A program made the translations under genes and the position numbers. Under the pieces are notes generated by a model. The model was given only the letters and a program-made list of their open reading frames with translations, searched no databases and was not told the DNA's origin. Shown in pieces: positions 1 to 38,114 of a DNA stretch of 64,000 nt (position 1 is its first letter; each line of letters opens with the position of its first letter). The stretch is from Macrocystis pyrifera (Eukaryota; Sar; Phaeophyceae; Laminariales; Laminariaceae): NCBI GenBank assembly GCA_031763025.1, contig JASSKH010000014.1, positions 9,662,563-9,726,562 of the forward strand, given 5' to 3'.

Positions 1-149
1 GATAATCGAACGGGAAAAAATGAATTTGATTTGATTTGATTTGATTTTAATAGAATTTCGTGAAAAAATATGCCTTTCGGTCCCTATATATCGAGGACTA
101 GCGTATTTTGCTGAAAAAATCGAACAACGCACAAGGAAGGGTCAAAGAA

Positions 150-560
150 CACCCGAGGGCATACTACGAGGCGAGCGACGGCCCGAGTCCTCCCGGGGCG
201 CCACGATCAGCGGCCGACTGTTTCTGCCGGTACCGCCGAAGAGGCTATCGCTCTTGGGATGTCTTGGGTGGCTGGCGCAGTCCCGAAGCCCCACGTAGGC
301 AGCAGCGACGGGGACACAGTGATCGAACTTCTGAGGGAAGTCGTGACCTGGTTGGTGCTCGTGTGGTTTGCGAGGCAAAGAAGGACGAAAAACCGGGTTC
401 GCGACGGCCTTGTAATTTTTGAGGCGCCGCGGATCGTCTACTCTGTGTTATTAATAGGGGCCGTCGGACCTCGCGCTGCGGCTGCATCGGTGGCCCTGTC
501 TCTCGGGAATGGTGGCATCTCACCTGTGAAGCAGTCGACGACACGACTCAAGTTTGCGTG
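150..560. other. GC-rich segment, no gene recognised
   Basis: This stretch is richer in G+C than its surroundings and stays open in several frames. The longest peptide on the plus strand (259-894) runs into A/T-rich sequence and resembles nothing I recognise. It could be an exon of a gene to the left. Confidence 0.2.
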
Positions 561-1251
561 GCTTGCTTCGGTTTCAGGAACATGCCACGTCGAGTTGGAC
601 AAACTCCCCAAATTCAATAACACGAAGAGCAAAAGAAGTCCCAAAAGACTTCCTGGTCGAGTTCGTTTTTTTTTTTCGTTCTATTCGAATCAAAAGTCAA
701 AACGCTTGCTTGGTGATTCACTTGTCAACCAATCAGATGCAAATCAAATCAAAAACGAAAAAAAATATTGGCGGAGGTATCATGAAAAAAGTTTATCGTT
801 GATACGGGCCCTAATAGTAATACCAGTACCTTATAACATTATCACACGCGTGATAAGATCATACACGCCCTTGGACGAATTTCAAAGGTGGTGATTTCGG
901 CAATAATGGGGAGATTGCACAAACGTCAGGGGATCACCATTTTCAGTCCGTCCCCATTCTTTTGGAGAAAATCGACTATTAATACGTGTAATGTGAAATT
1001 CGACTCATCAGGCTTGGCTATCTCAGGAGTCATACGGTACTGCTTGCTGCGCGCTCACACCACACGTACATAGACGGTTGGTAAGATCATATTATACTTT
1101 CCGTTCAAGGCCAAATTGTCGTTGGGTTCGAGACCAAATATTCATTGCTGTAGGTTTCGTCACTAGGCTCGCAGCTATCTCTGGGCCTCAAGGGGACTGA
1201 AACAAAAAAGGAACGTATGATGATTATGCTACTATCATGCTATGCCTGATA

Positions 1252-1372
1252 CCTGGAACTGTACTTGTGAAGTGAAACACTAAAAAAAAAAGTTCATGAA
1301 CATCACACACGCAACTGTACTTGTAAAGAGGGTAACACTAAAAAAAACTTCGTGCACATCACACACGCATAC
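1252..1372. repeat. Two-unit tandem repeat
   Basis: Two adjacent copies of about 60 bp, each starting AACTGTACTTGT, passing an A-run, and ending CACATCACACACGC. Confidence 0.75.
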
Positions 1373-1419
1373 CGGCAATTGCGATGCATGCTTTACGTTC
1401 CGCTGCTAGGTGAGCACGG

Positions 1420-1830
1420 AACTCGTACTTACCGGAGTGTCGGGTACCGGCATTGAAATCGTGCCGAACTTACCGAAGTGTCAGGTACCGGTATTGAGTT
1501 CGTACCGGAACATAATGGATTATTCGGTAAGGTGGTGAGGCCGTATCGAACCACCTCGGTGAAGTAAATACCCCCGGTATACGGTATACCCAAGTGTCGG
1601 GCACCGGTTTTAAGGTCGTGCACCGGTTTTAAGGTCGTACCGACCTTACTCAAGTGTCGGGCACCCATATTGAGGTCGTATCAAACTTACTGGTACCGAA
1701 GTGTCGGGTACCGGTATCGAGTTCGTACCGAACCTTTAGCGGAGTGCTCGGTAGGGTATTGCGACCGTACCGAACACTCCGGTAAGGTTCAGTAGGGCAT
1801 ATACCGAGCAACTACCCCCGGTATACGTTG
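1420..1830. repeat. Degenerate minisatellite, unit about 45-50 bp
   Basis: Successive diverged units carry GTGTCGGGTACCGGTATTGA followed by a GTCGTACCGAAC-like block, alternating with ACTTACCGGAGTG. At least seven units are visible. No coding potential. Confidence 0.75.
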
Positions 1831-2556
1831 TTGTGTACCCTACCTATCAATAACATAATTATACCCTTGAAAACATCTCCCTATCAAGAATGAGCAAGGA
1901 TCCTGCGTGTGCTAGATATCGCTGAGTACAAAGAACGGCGTAACAAACAAAAGGCAAGACTGAGCTCTCATCGAGCGTCAAAAAATAGGAAGGGCATCGA
2001 GGAGTGCGAGTGACATCATGCTGCGAGCATGTCATACGTACGTACATCCCCTTACAAAACGCTTCCGACGCATACTCTACCCCGGTAGCTCGGGCGGCTG
2101 CAGTTCGTGTGGCCCATGCTGTAATCTTCACTTTTTTATCGGTGTCCCGCCTCAAAAGTCTCAAACGGGTTAATGCGACAACAACAGCCGCAGCAATGAA
2201 ACAATAATATCAATATTAATAGGAACAACCAACAACAACACGAAACCAACGTCATTACGTACTCGCAGTGTTTTCAATTTCAGAGCAAGGACATATCCTC
2301 TCTTCATCAAACCGTACCAGGAGCCGGTATGTTCTACACGATTAAATGTGTATGTACAACACTATTAATACATACCGGCAGGAACGGCTACTTTCCGTGC
2401 CACATATACAAGTACATCTACCGTAAACGCATACAGCAAAACTTTCACTCCTCATCTCTCACCAAGGCCATGCGAGAAGGATTCTATCAAAATATAAGCC
2501 TAAATGTGGGCACATGAGAGGCCGAAACCCATGAAGAAACGTTTGAAAAACGACTA

Positions 2557-2667
2557 TTACGGGGGACCGTAGTAAACAGGACCTACGGTATACCAGGTAC
2601 ACAAGAGCTATATATTTCCCTATTTTTACGAACAATATAAGGTCCTATTTACTATGGTCCTCCGTAA
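2557..2667 (-). mobile_element. MITE-A copy 1
   Basis: Both arms are present (TTACGGGGGACC ... GGTCCTCCGTAA) and TA flanks both sides. The reverse-type centre has ACGGTATACCAGG in place of the usual ACGGTACACA. Confidence 0.85.
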
Positions 2668-3251
2668 TATTAGTAGTAGCACAAGTAATGGCCACGAGCG
2701 GATTAATTTTCTATCCTTCCTACCTACTCTGCTACTACCCCAACAATGGATCGCGGAGACATTTTCTACGCTAGGAGCCCGGGCCGCGTCGTGTGTCCCA
2801 CGTTTTATCGTATAAAGTATTGATAGTGGTGGTACCCATTTTAACACCACCCCTGTGATGAGCCAACTTACGTGGTCCTGTCTCCGTTTTGATCTCGTAT
2901 TTGACCACGTACTGAAAAAATATCTCATACTTATTCCAAGTAGTTTTACGGTGACAAGCCAAATGCACCTGGCCTCATCTCCATCTCTGCTGCTACGTAT
3001 CATGATCTTAAAATGGATGGTCATAAAATGGGTACGTACAACACTTCCGTACCGTATTCGTACGAAATCGGCATTTATTGTCGACATTTTTCCTCCCTGA
3101 AGCCGAACACATGGGATAACCCACAAAATGATCGCCATAGAACGGTACTATGATACGCCCAGGGGTGGTCTACAAACTTGGTGGTGTGTTGACCCTATCA
3201 TTAACACAAGTAGTGGTTACCCCTAAATACTATTAATACGATTAACATTCA

Positions 3252-3325
3252 GTCCCGTTATAGGGACAAACAAGTCAATTTCTCAGTAGTGCGTCCCCTA
3301 AACGGGGCTGCAGTCCGAAAAGGGT
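3252..3325. mobile_element. MITE-B copy (GCAGTCCCG palindrome), degenerate
   Basis: Left arm CAGTCCCGTTATAGGGACAA and right arm GTCCCCTAAACGGGGCTGCA are inverted relatives. Same family as 51289-51370 and 59548-59632. Confidence 0.55.
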
Positions 3326-3640
3326 GAACAGCGTGTACTGCTGTACCTGACACACATCTGGGGGCCGGGGTTCCAATCCCGGCGGGTTCCCAAAAAATAA
3401 AAAATAAAATGGATTCCATGTGTCCTTCGCTCATCGCGGAAAGGTTGAGAGCGTGGGTTATGTTGGCAAAACTCGACGAAAATCGACGAGCAGTCGGAAT
3501 GCTGGATGACTCCTCTGCGGCAAAAAAAAATGAGGCCTATTGATAGCTGTAAATAAGGGGGGAGAAGGGAAAAGACACCCGTGACCACGGCTTGTCCAGA
3601 GAGCTGGAGAGTAAAAGCGATGTTGAAAATATGTACTGGT
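3320..3640 (+). mobile_element. tRNA-derived SINE, copy 1
   Basis: A tRNA-like head ends with a strong T-arm hairpin around box B (GGGTTCCAATCCC at 3368-3380). The body that follows is shared with the copies at 12 kb, 38 kb and 45 kb: a CGACGAG motif, GGGAGAAGGGA, CCACGGCTTGTCCAGA, and an A-rich end near GAGTAAAAGCG. Confidence 0.6.
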
Positions 3641-3837
3641 ATAAAGAACAACATCATTATTTTGCCTTGCGACAACGTCCAGCGTCTAGCGCAACCCCTC
3701 AGTCAACCCTTGTCGCCCTTATCCAAAAGGAGTTTGTCTCCCGGAAGTGTGGGTGCAGAAAAAAAAGTAAAAGGACAGCTCATGTTCTGATTGCTTCGCA
3801 ATGAACTTCGATCGCTCATGAACAACCACCTGCAGCA

Positions 3838-3907
3838 GTGTAGCAAAGACTTGCAGTGGAGCAGAAATAGACTTGCAATAGTGTCGTAATAGACTTGCAG
3901 TAGAGTA
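3838..3907. repeat. Short tandem repeat, unit about 28 bp
   Basis: Three diverged units share GACTTGCAGTAGAG-like sequence separated by AATA-rich spacers. Confidence 0.6.
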
Positions 3908-4865
3908 AGGAGCACAAGTTCCACGGAAGGGAAACCAGGGAACTTTACAACTTTACTGGTGTACAAGTATACCTTACGTAGAACTACGAGCTATTGGTAC
4001 ATGTCTTACACGAACATGGGCATTGTGTGTTCGTCTGGCATCCGAAAATGTCCAACGCACATTTCAATCCCATAAATTAACCCGACGGCTGCTGTTAACA
4101 CCGCTGTCACGACTCGCTTTGCGCTTTGCAGGTACGCTGGAATCACTACCAATAGCGACAAATAACGCGAAATTCGGCAAAGAAAACCCGAGCACAATTA
4201 ATCAAATATTGGAACAATTCGTACTAAGAGACGTGCAACACTCATACTCTCACACGATCACATGCTCCAGGCGGTAGTATCACTGCTTGGACTACTACTG
4301 TCCTTGAACCTGCCGTGCTTGAAGGCGCCGCTGCCTCTCTATTTGTACTCGTCAACAATACATTCATGCAGCAAGTAGAACATGCATAATACGAGTATGT
4401 ACTACATGATACAAGACGTACCAGGTCATACATGGGAAACGGCTCTATCGCGTAATTTACCCCAAAACATATAGCTGTTACGACTACTAACCCGACGACG
4501 CCATTTTCCTCGCGCACCGTCCTAGGGATACATGGCGTGAAAAATGTGCGCGCGTTGTCTCCGAGGACGCCCAAAAACGAGGGCAGAAAGTGTTGCAACA
4601 TCAACAGCCTACTCTATTGTGTCAGAACACCAAGCGCGCGGCATCGCGAGAAGCGGTTATGCTGCGCGAGTGTCATATGCGTCGTGCAGCACGACAGACT
4701 ACATACAGCTCCTCGCGTTACAATTACCTGGCATGGCACTAACTGCAAACAGCAGTATTAATAGCAACGTCCCCCAATTAACCAACCCATAGCCCCGGAG
4801 TGTTTAGCGTAGCCGATGCCTCGTTCAAAAAGTTGGTTTGCTACGTGCGACTTGCGACAACACTA

Positions 4866-4968
4866 TTACGGGGGACCATAGTAAATGGGACCAAATAAGA
4901 TAGTAAAAATAGGGAAATAGACAGGTTTTGTGTGTACCGTGGGTGCTATTTACTATGGTCCTCCGTAA
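4866..4968 (+). mobile_element. MITE-A copy 2
   Basis: Arms TTACGGGGGACCATAGTAAA and TTTACTATGGTCCTCCGTAA; TA target duplication on both sides. The centre is in the forward (AAATA...GTGTGTACCG) orientation and slightly short. Confidence 0.85.
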
Positions 4969-5552
4969 TAACAGCTTCCCAGGTACCAACAAGGTACACT
5001 GCTGGTATAAACGTTTCTCTGTGCGTTTTTTTTTTCTATGCATGATTTCTCCACCAATTCGGCCGAAGCTGTAGGGACCTTTTTGATGTGTCGGCATTTA
5101 TACTCCAACTATCCTTACATTCTGAGTGGTAGGTAGGGTGCAGATTCAGTACCACTACTATTAATACTGCAGATTTGACCCAACACTAACTCCACGCGTT
5201 TCGTCCACGAAAATGCAGGTAAAAGCTGTTGTGCAGCAGCAGTACACGAGTAGGTGAACGAAAAAAAAGCAAGAACCTAGTGGAATAAAAACACACCAGG
5301 TGCCAGGTATGGCTCACTTTTCGAAGGACGCTAGGCAAATTGGAGCGACAAGAAAGAGCTCAGCGGCGATCGCTGCACCAATATCCCACCAGGTACCCGG
5401 TATATAATACTCCGCGCTCCTCGTTAAACAATAAAACAAGGATGATGTCGCAACAAGATTCCAAGGCTTGCTCATATTGCGATTGTGTGTCTTAATGGCG
5501 GGCCAATACTGCAAAAATACGCTATTAACTATTAACTCTCTGAGGACTTGAG

Positions 5553-5610
5553 TCACGTTAGGGGGACAAAGCACTCAAATTATACCTAGTCTCCCAAACG
5601 GGACTGCAGC
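5553..5610. mobile_element. MITE-B fragment
   Basis: Partial copy with GGGGGACAAAGCACT on the left and CCCAAACGGGACTGCAG on the right, followed by an 18-bp A run. Confidence 0.4.
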
Positions 5611-5973
5611 AAAAAAAAAAAAAAAAAAGGGTTGAGCGCAGGCGTGCCAGGCATCGTGTCCGGTAGAAAGAAGGTAGAACAGCTTGACGTGGCTGGCGTC
5701 ATATTTCTTTACAACAGCGATCAAAACCAAGACACAGACAGCAGTCAGTGATGTAGAATATCACTAAAATAAAGCATGCTTGCCAGGTAGCTATCAATAG
5801 CTGCCTGCGGGAACTCGTGCACCTGGATATTTGAAACTGTCGTCAACTTGAGTGCGTTGGCGAAAGGACTAAAACACAAGCAAGAAAGAACTCAACTGAT
5901 CTGCATTTCGAGTCCTGAGTTTGGGGAGCGTTGCGGCCTTCGGCGGACGCTTCAGACAACTGGAAAGTGGTCC

Positions 5974-6156
5974 CTACTTTTTGGCGCAGTCGATCAGAAA
6001 CTCGCATTCGCTCCGAATACCCGCATCATACCATTCGCGAAATACCACCGGTGGAAAATTGAGACCGTACAGACGTACGAACAGACATTGGGTGTGCTGG
6101 ATGTCGTTCGGAAACAAGAACGCTTCCACGACGCACGAAAGCCCTTTGGATAGCAT
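5974..6156 (-). pseudogene. Possible coding remnant, unidentified
   Basis: An open minus-strand stretch has protein-like composition (LNFPPVVFREWYDAGIRSEC, EFLIDCAKK) and is bounded by stops. I do not recognise the family. It may be a fragment of a mobile-element protein. No splice context could be established. Confidence 0.2.
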
Positions 6157-7094
6157 AGGGCTCTGAGTTGTCTGATAAGGTGCCGATTAGTTGTTGGTTG
6201 GCTAGGTATTACAATAAGTTTGAATTGGCGCGTTCTTTTGCCTGACTGGCGCGTTCGCGGCCTGGGTGATGTTTTTTGTTAGCATGTACGAAAACAAAGT
6301 CAGCTACTCGTACATAGTTGGCTCTCTTTGCCACACTCAACTAATCCAATTAATAACTACCAATAGCCGTTAACACTTACAGCCAATACACAGCCATATC
6401 ATACCTATACCTGATGGCAAGCTGCGAAGGAAAAAGGCGACGATCACACTACTGCGAGTGAGGATACATGTCATAACGTACACACAGGGACTGCAGTTCA
6501 GTGCGTTCGACACGTGCACATTATTGTACGTAGTTCATAGTCTAGCCTACAATGATCACATATCTGGAAGGTCCTTTTGTCCTCGTACAGCAGTATTCAT
6601 ATCAACTACCAGGTACGTCGGTTGCTAAAAAAAAGTTATCAGGCATGTTTCGTCTGTAGGTACCGGTTGACATAGTATTAATAGAAGCAATACTGATGTC
6701 AAGAGAACCAGCACCAGTACGACAGGCGACAGGTATGATACACAGCAAATAACTCAAAAAAGCTTTCGCGCGCCTCTCATCAGCCGTGTAATTATCATTA
6801 CTCCGGTATAGAATGTTCTTGCGCTGATGCCTCCCTCCAGCGCCAACCCCTTCTCCGCTGCCTCGACTCACTTCAAGTCGAACTTGTCGGTTGAAGGTCC
6901 CTTTTTTTTTCGATTTTTGGCCCGTCAACGCCTCTTTACGTGTAACATACAACCCTTAGTGTGGGGAGTTCCACCGCGGCTGTCCGTCAGGGGGCGAGGG
7001 CTCCGTCAACCGAGACCGCCGCTCCCTAAACGACACCCTCCGCAGCGAAATGTTCTTATACCCTCTGTGGGTGCTACGTACCGCACACCAAGTA

Positions 7095-7560
7095 CCTGAT
7101 ATTTACCACCCGAGTGGTAAAGGTACCACACCACCTGGGACGAATTTCCGATTGAGCCACGTTTCTCCAGACCCATGGGGGCACACACAACCAAAATGGT
7201 GGCTGTAGAAATTATCTCGTCGATACCTTGTCTATGAGACGGATCGCTCGACGCTTGCCCCTTCCGCGATGTCGAGAACAATACCAGGGAGCTTCGAACT
7301 TCATCGTACGCGGTGTTTCGCGGATTGGTCAAGGAAAATATTTTATCCTGCGTGTAATACGGTAAAAATACGTACCACGTGCATATGTACCAGGTAGGTA
7401 ACACGTAACATAATACCCCACCTTGGGCGAACTTTGGAGCAGATTTTCTACAAAACAAAAGCCAGTTTACGCAACGAAAATGGTGGTTTTAGACACATAT
7501 CGTCGATACCTACCTTCATAATTCCATAGACGCATTGCTATGACAGGCCCTTTGCATATC
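7095..7560. repeat. Dispersed repeat family R4 (TGGGACGAATTTCC type)
   Basis: Two related blocks carry ACCACCTGGGACGAATTTCC, ACGTTTCTCC, an ATGGTGGCT/TTT motif and CTCGTCGATACC. Relatives are visible at 870-1000, 7880-8065, 53850-53960 and 61390-61640. Confidence 0.5.
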
Positions 7561-8080
7561 CCCGTTGTCCAGGAAAACGGCTATTGATAGAAAATTGGTC
7601 CGAGGGGGGATGTTCTCTTGCGTGTTTTACACCGTAATCGCTCTATAAACGTACAGAGTACAGAGTACACCGCCATAATGCCCTGTAAAGTAAGGACCAT
7701 CTGAGTGTCCATTTGAGTGTCAACACGAACACTTGAGCGGCCGCGACATTTCCGGACGGAGGTATGCTGCTGTATCGTTGATCATTGATCGAAACGAAGG
7801 AGGGGGGGGGGGGGGGGGCGCAGACACGGCAAAACCAATTAATACCTGGTGGTATTAACGCTATTGTACCTTATAAACCAGATAGCACATCTCCTCACAC
7901 GAATTTCAAAGCTGATTTTCTCAAAGGGGAGAGTGCAAGCGCCGAGCGACGCGTTCATGGACAGGTCTCGACGACACGTCCCCAGGGCCCCCGTTTTTGT
8001 TGGGTGCGGCCCTTCGGGTCATGTTTTGGAGACAATCGGTTCAGAAATTCATCCCAAGTGGTGTATTATCTCGAGTGTTA

Positions 8081-8185
8081 TTACGGGGGACCATAGCGAA
8101 TAGCATCTACGGTACACAGAAAAACGTGTATGTATAACTATTTTTACAAACAATATTTGGTCCTATTTACTATGGTCCCCCGTAA
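8081..8185 (-). mobile_element. MITE-A copy 3
   Basis: TA-flanked. Arms TTACGGGGGACCATAG and CTATGGTCCCCCGTAA. The left inner arm is altered (CGAATAGCATC for TAAATAGGACC). Confidence 0.85.
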
Positions 8186-10863
8186 TAGTGTGTCTTACAT
8201 ACCCATGTACCAGGTATGTGATACCACAACATAGGATACCGGCACCTGGAACCTAGTGGATTAGTCGTAAGAGCAATACAGCAGCAGCAGTACAGCAGCC
8301 ACAACACATCGATAGACAGATTCAAAGATTGGTGCTCTGTACACCAGTATAAAAATACCGACGCCACCTGGAATCACTGCTGTTGGTTGTAATAGCTCGT
8401 ATCATATCCTACGTACCTGGTATAACACTACCCCGGTCTACCGTACATCAACATCTATCATCCGCCGGTGAAAAAACACAGCAGTAGACAGCAAGTCTAC
8501 CCGCTGTGGTTCGATTTTGTCGCAGCAGAATGGTACGTGCGCAAAATCAATACTGCTGTACTTGTACCAGGTACCAGGTACGAATGATAATGGAAATTCG
8601 TATGAAAGTGTACCGACACGGCTGTATATACTGCCTACGAACACACGTACACACTTTGTATACGAGAGCAACACTACTGACTGTATCATATGTGCATACT
8701 GGCACGAACTGCATACTGCTCTATACCTGGTATGTACGAGTACTGCTGTTGAGTGTTGAGAAGAGACACAGGGTTCGTCGTGGAGGTGGGTTGGGGAGCG
8801 ACAACAAAAAAAGGCTTCTGAAAAAAACATCGAGGGCCAAGATATTGCAAGCAATACTACGAGTACCCGAATCACTGATGAGCCGGCCAATCTCCCGAAA
8901 AGCAGGATGACTTTCACCTACAGGCCCTTGAGCCAAACACAATACTACCACCTATGCACCCATGGGGGGGGTCGGGCAGGGTGGGGGGCAGTATTGAGGA
9001 GGTCAGGCGATGGGAGCTGAACCGCGTCGTTACCACACAGCCCACTGCAAGAATGTTCTCGGCATGCAGCTGTTTGTAAATTCCGAATATTATTCCGGTC
9101 AATTATAGACAGCAGCTTGAGCAGCAGTAACGTTTAAAAAATAGTGATTGGTGATGTACCGAACTATATGTCGCCGGTTTTATTTTCATTTTTAAATGTG
9201 GTTGAGCTAGGACTGACTGATGATTTCCTAGATGCACTGACGAAAAGTGACAACAAAATAACTAAAAAAGGTCAGAAATGTGACCAAAACAACCGAGCCA
9301 GGGAATAAAACACACCGAGGGAGAGCGGGAGCGGTGAATCCGACATACCATGTTACTTCCGGCTGGCTCCATTCTAAAAACTATACAAAACAAGAAAATA
9401 GAGAAAACGAAAGAAGTCGGAAAAAAACAGGAAATCAGAAGCCTGCGCTTGCTCCGCCAAATATATACTGGTACCCGATAGGCCGTCTGCCGACAAGGCT
9501 GGCCAGCACAAGCGGTGCGACAGTGATGTCAAGGGTAACCTGAGGTCGAAAGGGGGTTGCTGTGCTCTATAACCTTCCGAGGTTGGCAGTTGGGTCCTTG
9601 CGAACATCAGGGTTCATGGGAGGGTGGGTTATATATTTTTTTGCCCAATAGAAAAAATCGACACTACTCTCGAAACAAAACAGGCAACTTTCTCCCATTT
9701 CTACGTGCCCTTATGGTCAGCTCCTTATGGTTCGTTCAAAAGAAAAGGGAGACTGGATTGGATGTTATATGGGCTCTACATACAGACAGTGCTCACATTA
9801 AACTAAAATATCCATTTCAATTTAGCGAGAAATAAAAAATAAATGATCCGGAGGATTTTTTTTGTGGTCGACGTACGGGGCAAGGAAGCGGCAAGGCTCG
9901 CCTGCTCGCTCGCGCAAACCCGCGGCCTAGAGGAGGAGTGTTCACGGGCAAACCATGCACTTTGGGTGGAATGCAACCTAGCTGGAGCTGGTGACGGGCA
10001 GCGTGGGGCCGAGGCAAGGCCTTCATTTTTGCGAAAAATAAACTGATCGAGGGTCGCTCGCGTGGTCCGGCAGCGCCGAAAAACTCGACCAAAAAAAAAG
10101 ATCACAAGGACGTAGAGACATAGAGGCGCAGAAACAAACAACAACAGCAAAGGGACGCGCCCGATGCCCCGAGGTCACGCGCAATTGATATCTCGTGAAC
10201 GCGCTTAGGGAAAAGGGGCTTGCTAAGATCCAATCAGGCGCTTTGGTCACTGGGCCGTCGCTGATGATGGTGTGTGCGGTGTGATCGGCACTGAAGGGGT
10301 GATCTACGGCAAATTGAGTCATCATAAAATCAGCAAAAAAGTAACTTTGCGTTGCTCACCTTGGCACTCGGACAAGACCAGCGATCCCCAACTGATTCAC
10401 CGAAAAGCGTGCCGCTTCAGAAATCCCAGCCTAGCTTCCTCGCGGGATATACACCGCCGGGCTTACAGTTCTCCTGTGCCCCCCGCTTCGGTACGGGCTT
10501 TACACAAGGCGCCTTGAAACTCTACGACAGGGTATCCGATGAACAGGAAATACGAGCGAAAGGTTTCACATATTGTTCGCGGATGTTCGATAATCTGTCA
10601 TTTTGTGGAAACCCTTTAGGGGGCGGGGGACGTTTAAGCGCTGCGTCAAACTGGCCGTGGCCCGCGTGCAGCCGTGTTGTGTGACGCTTCCTTGTCGCAT
10701 TGCGTTCCGGTTTTGGTTGCACCGCAAGAGGAACTTGTCTGGAAAGGTCTGGAGCAATAGGCACGAGGGTTCCCTCCCCAACTCACCGGTCCGGCGCAGC
10801 CGCAGCGAACCCCAGCAGTGTACCTGTCCACCTTTCTTTCCCAGAAAGAAGGGCTAGACTGCT

Positions 10864-35207
<24,344 letters not shown>

Positions 35208-36109
35208 GTTCGAGTCGGGGCCGCTTTGTGCTTCCCCCCCCCCCCCCCCCCCTTTTTTTGGTGTTTTTTTTTTTGTGTGCCTTCTGTGTTCGTTTTCTTC
35301 CGTCGCTTTCGTCCTTGTAGTGATATTTGATTTTGTCCTTGTTCTTCGTTTTCGTTCACCAGCTTGAGGTGGTACATACGGCCGGCGTTCATAGTCGTCC
35401 GTTTTTTTTTTTCCAACGTGGACATGACCCATCACAACGAATCTGCCCCCTCTGTCGTACGAACCTCATGGACGACGACGACCCTAAGGGTGCGACCAGG
35501 AAGATGACGGGGTCGAAGTGCCTACATCTGGCCTCAGTTTCCGCGAGGTTAGGCTTAGGCCCAACCCTATAACCACTATGTACCCCAACAAGCTAGCCAT
35601 CCGCCGCGGAAATGACCCCAAATCGCGGCAGGTGTACCCCGTCTTTCCTCCTTGTCGGAGCTTCAGAGTCGGTTTTGTCCACGAGGTTCGAACGAAAGAG
35701 GGAGCGCTTTCCTTTTGGTGCTCATGTCGAGACCGGAGGTAACGGCGGACGGCCGTGAGCGGGCGTACATATCGCCTCTCCCCTAGCACACGTGATGAGT
35801 ACATATTGTACACCAAAAGGGTTTAGCTCACCACACATGCACAGCCAGCTGCGCCGTTTGTCGACCCTTTTCGTGAATGGGGTTGGCATCGAGTAGTCTT
35901 TCGGGTATAGGGACTGCTTTGATAAGCCGTCACCCCTTGCTGCCCGAGGAACTCTTCAGCAGGTCGAATCCGTCGAACTCGCCGGAAGCGCGAGAGCGCG
36001 AGTTAGCAGCTCGATGGAACTCGACGAGCAGTGAGAATTGTGCACCCTGCGCGCGCTAGAAACCTACTATTTTTATCACGTAGTAGGTGCCGGGTATCGA
36101 ATATCTGCT

Positions 36110-36420
36110 GATGGTGTTGTGGATATACAAGGCACTTCCCTGAGTCTTGCACACCTCGGACATACGATCGATTCCTGCGGTTCATATTCTATATTTCTCC
36201 GGGCAGACAGATTCCTGATCTCCACGATCTGTATGATCTGTATGGTTTAGCTCATGTTGTCGCACAATCTGCATGACATACTGTAGGGCAGATTTCTTCC
36301 TGGGTTGGATGATCTGTACTATACGGGTCCTGCACAGTATATCATAACGGCAGACTTCGTTATCTATTATCTAGATCTAGATGAGAGGATGATCTATCTG
36401 ATCTATCTGACCTGTCCGAT
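36110..36420. repeat. GATC-rich dispersed repeat, copy
   Basis: CACACCTCGGACATACGATC, CCTGATCTCCACGATCTGTA and GGTTTAGCTCATGTTGTCGC align with 60110-60290, followed by GATCTATCTGATCTATCTGA. The copy at 34700-34860 is shorter. Confidence 0.6.
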
Positions 36421-36472
36421 GTGTGAAGCGTGAACCCCTTCGTCCGAGAAGCGGCAAGTCATTAAACACTAC

Positions 36473-36548
36473 CACTCTGACCCGAAATATAGAGACCGTT
36501 ATCAAATACTTATTCAATCCAAATGGTCCTTATATTTTGGTTCGGAGG
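36473..36548. mobile_element. MITE-C copy (palindromic, CCACTCTG type)
   Basis: Left arm CCACTCTGACCCGAAATATA, right arm CCTTATATTTTGGTTCGGAG. Same family as 48271-48354 and 55998-56080, here diverged. Confidence 0.5.
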
Positions 36549-37135
36549 GGTACTGTTTTTTTGTGTGATTTTGGCTGCACTTCGCCCGCCGTCGGGTCGG
36601 GTGATGGAGAGCTGGCTGGGAGGAGATGGGGCATGGCGATTTTCCGATATACATCGGAAGTTTTTTTTTTGCTTGTTTTGCGTCGCTGCGTCGCCGCTGG
36701 TGATGATTTGCTACTACCGGTATTTCTTTGCGACCAGCCCCTTCGTCCGTGGTCCCTCCTATTTAGCTGATGCGTTCATGGTTTTTATATTGCCTACGGT
36801 ATTGAAAGGCGAAGATGACGTACTCGTACATTCTGTCTCTCACTCTGGCGGCTACTCCCTCAACTACACCGGTCAAGCCAACCGTCGTCGGTCGAGATAG
36901 CCTGGTACACATCATGTATCGCAGCACGAATTTGGTTCAGTTCAGTTCGTGTGATTCAGACCAACCAATTTCGCAACAAAACGCCGTTCTGTCCAGAAAT
37001 GTAGCCACCGTTTTGTTTGGCGCCTTTGGTGCATTGTCGTACATGACGCCTTTTGCTTCTGACGTGAATTCCTCTTGCCTCTTTTTTCGTCCCTCTGTTG
37101 TCGTCTGTCTCTTGTTTTTTCCCGTCCCTTTCGTG

Positions 37136-37212
37136 TACGGTACGGTAACGGGACCGTATTCGTACGGTAACGGTACGGCAACGGGACCATATTCGTACGG
37201 TAACGGTACGGG
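37136..37212. repeat. Tandem repeat GTACGGTAACGG
   Basis: Two long units (GTACGGTAACGGGACCGTAT and GTACGGCAACGGGACCATAT) plus partials. Confidence 0.75.
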
Positions 37213-38114
37213 CTCTTGCTTGGATTGTTCCAGGACTGGGTCGACCAGCACGGCGACGGCAGGGCGTACAGCAGATCATGATTCTGGGAACTGCTAACGA
37301 CCCTCGTGGGAATTGCCACGATCGTGGTGGGACGGGTTGGGGCCGCTCCCGAAGGAGGAGGATTCGAAAATTCTTGGAAAGCACGACTCCACCTGATACC
37401 ACTTCATCATGGTCATGGTCATGGTCATGGTCATAGTATCGTTTCGGTCGTGGTTATGGCCGTGGTATGGAACGGCATGGTCGTGGTTATTCTCACGGTC
37501 GTGATTATTGTGATGGTCGGAGTCATCATGGGACAGGTGTGAGGGCACAGGAGGAACCCCGCGCTCAAACATCCCATTCCCGCCCCATATAATCCTACTT
37601 CATACCATCGCATATTTTATGATCACATATCATTACATCACATCTCAGAGTTGACAGTTCCTCCCTTCGGAGAGGTCGGGGTAGGGGAGGGTATGTGACT
37701 CTTGCCTTCCTTTCTCGCCCCCCTGGGAAACACGCTATCACAGCTTTATACTATCTGAAGCCTCATTCGTTGACGAGCTCCAGAATAGTGGCCGTTTTTT
37801 TTGTTTGTGCTCGGTTTTGAGGCTTGGTTTGTGCGTTCGGGTTTCCCCTTGGTTCCAAAGGCCGGATGTGGGGGTGGGGACTGGGGTGTGGGGTGTAGGG
37901 GAAGAGGCAAGGCGCTTTACGGGTGCTGCCTATTGACGGAGTTTGGGGTCGGGGTGGTGGTGGTGGTAGTGTGGTGTTGGCGATGCTAAGGTGTGGGGCG
38001 CCTCACGAGGGTGATGGTTGGGGGGGGTCGGGGTGGTGGTGAGTTGGGCGGGGGGGGGGGAGGTGGAAGTCGGTGGTGTTGGTGGTGGTGGTGGCGGCGG
38101 TGGCGGCTAACTTG

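Larger units (their letters stand above)
1830..10863. other. Left intergenic region
   Basis: Apart from the repeats listed, this region has no recognised gene. 9280-10860 has fewer repeats and a higher G+C content towards exon 1 of NDUFV1, consistent with its promoter and 5' UTR, but no core motif stands out. Confidence 0.4.
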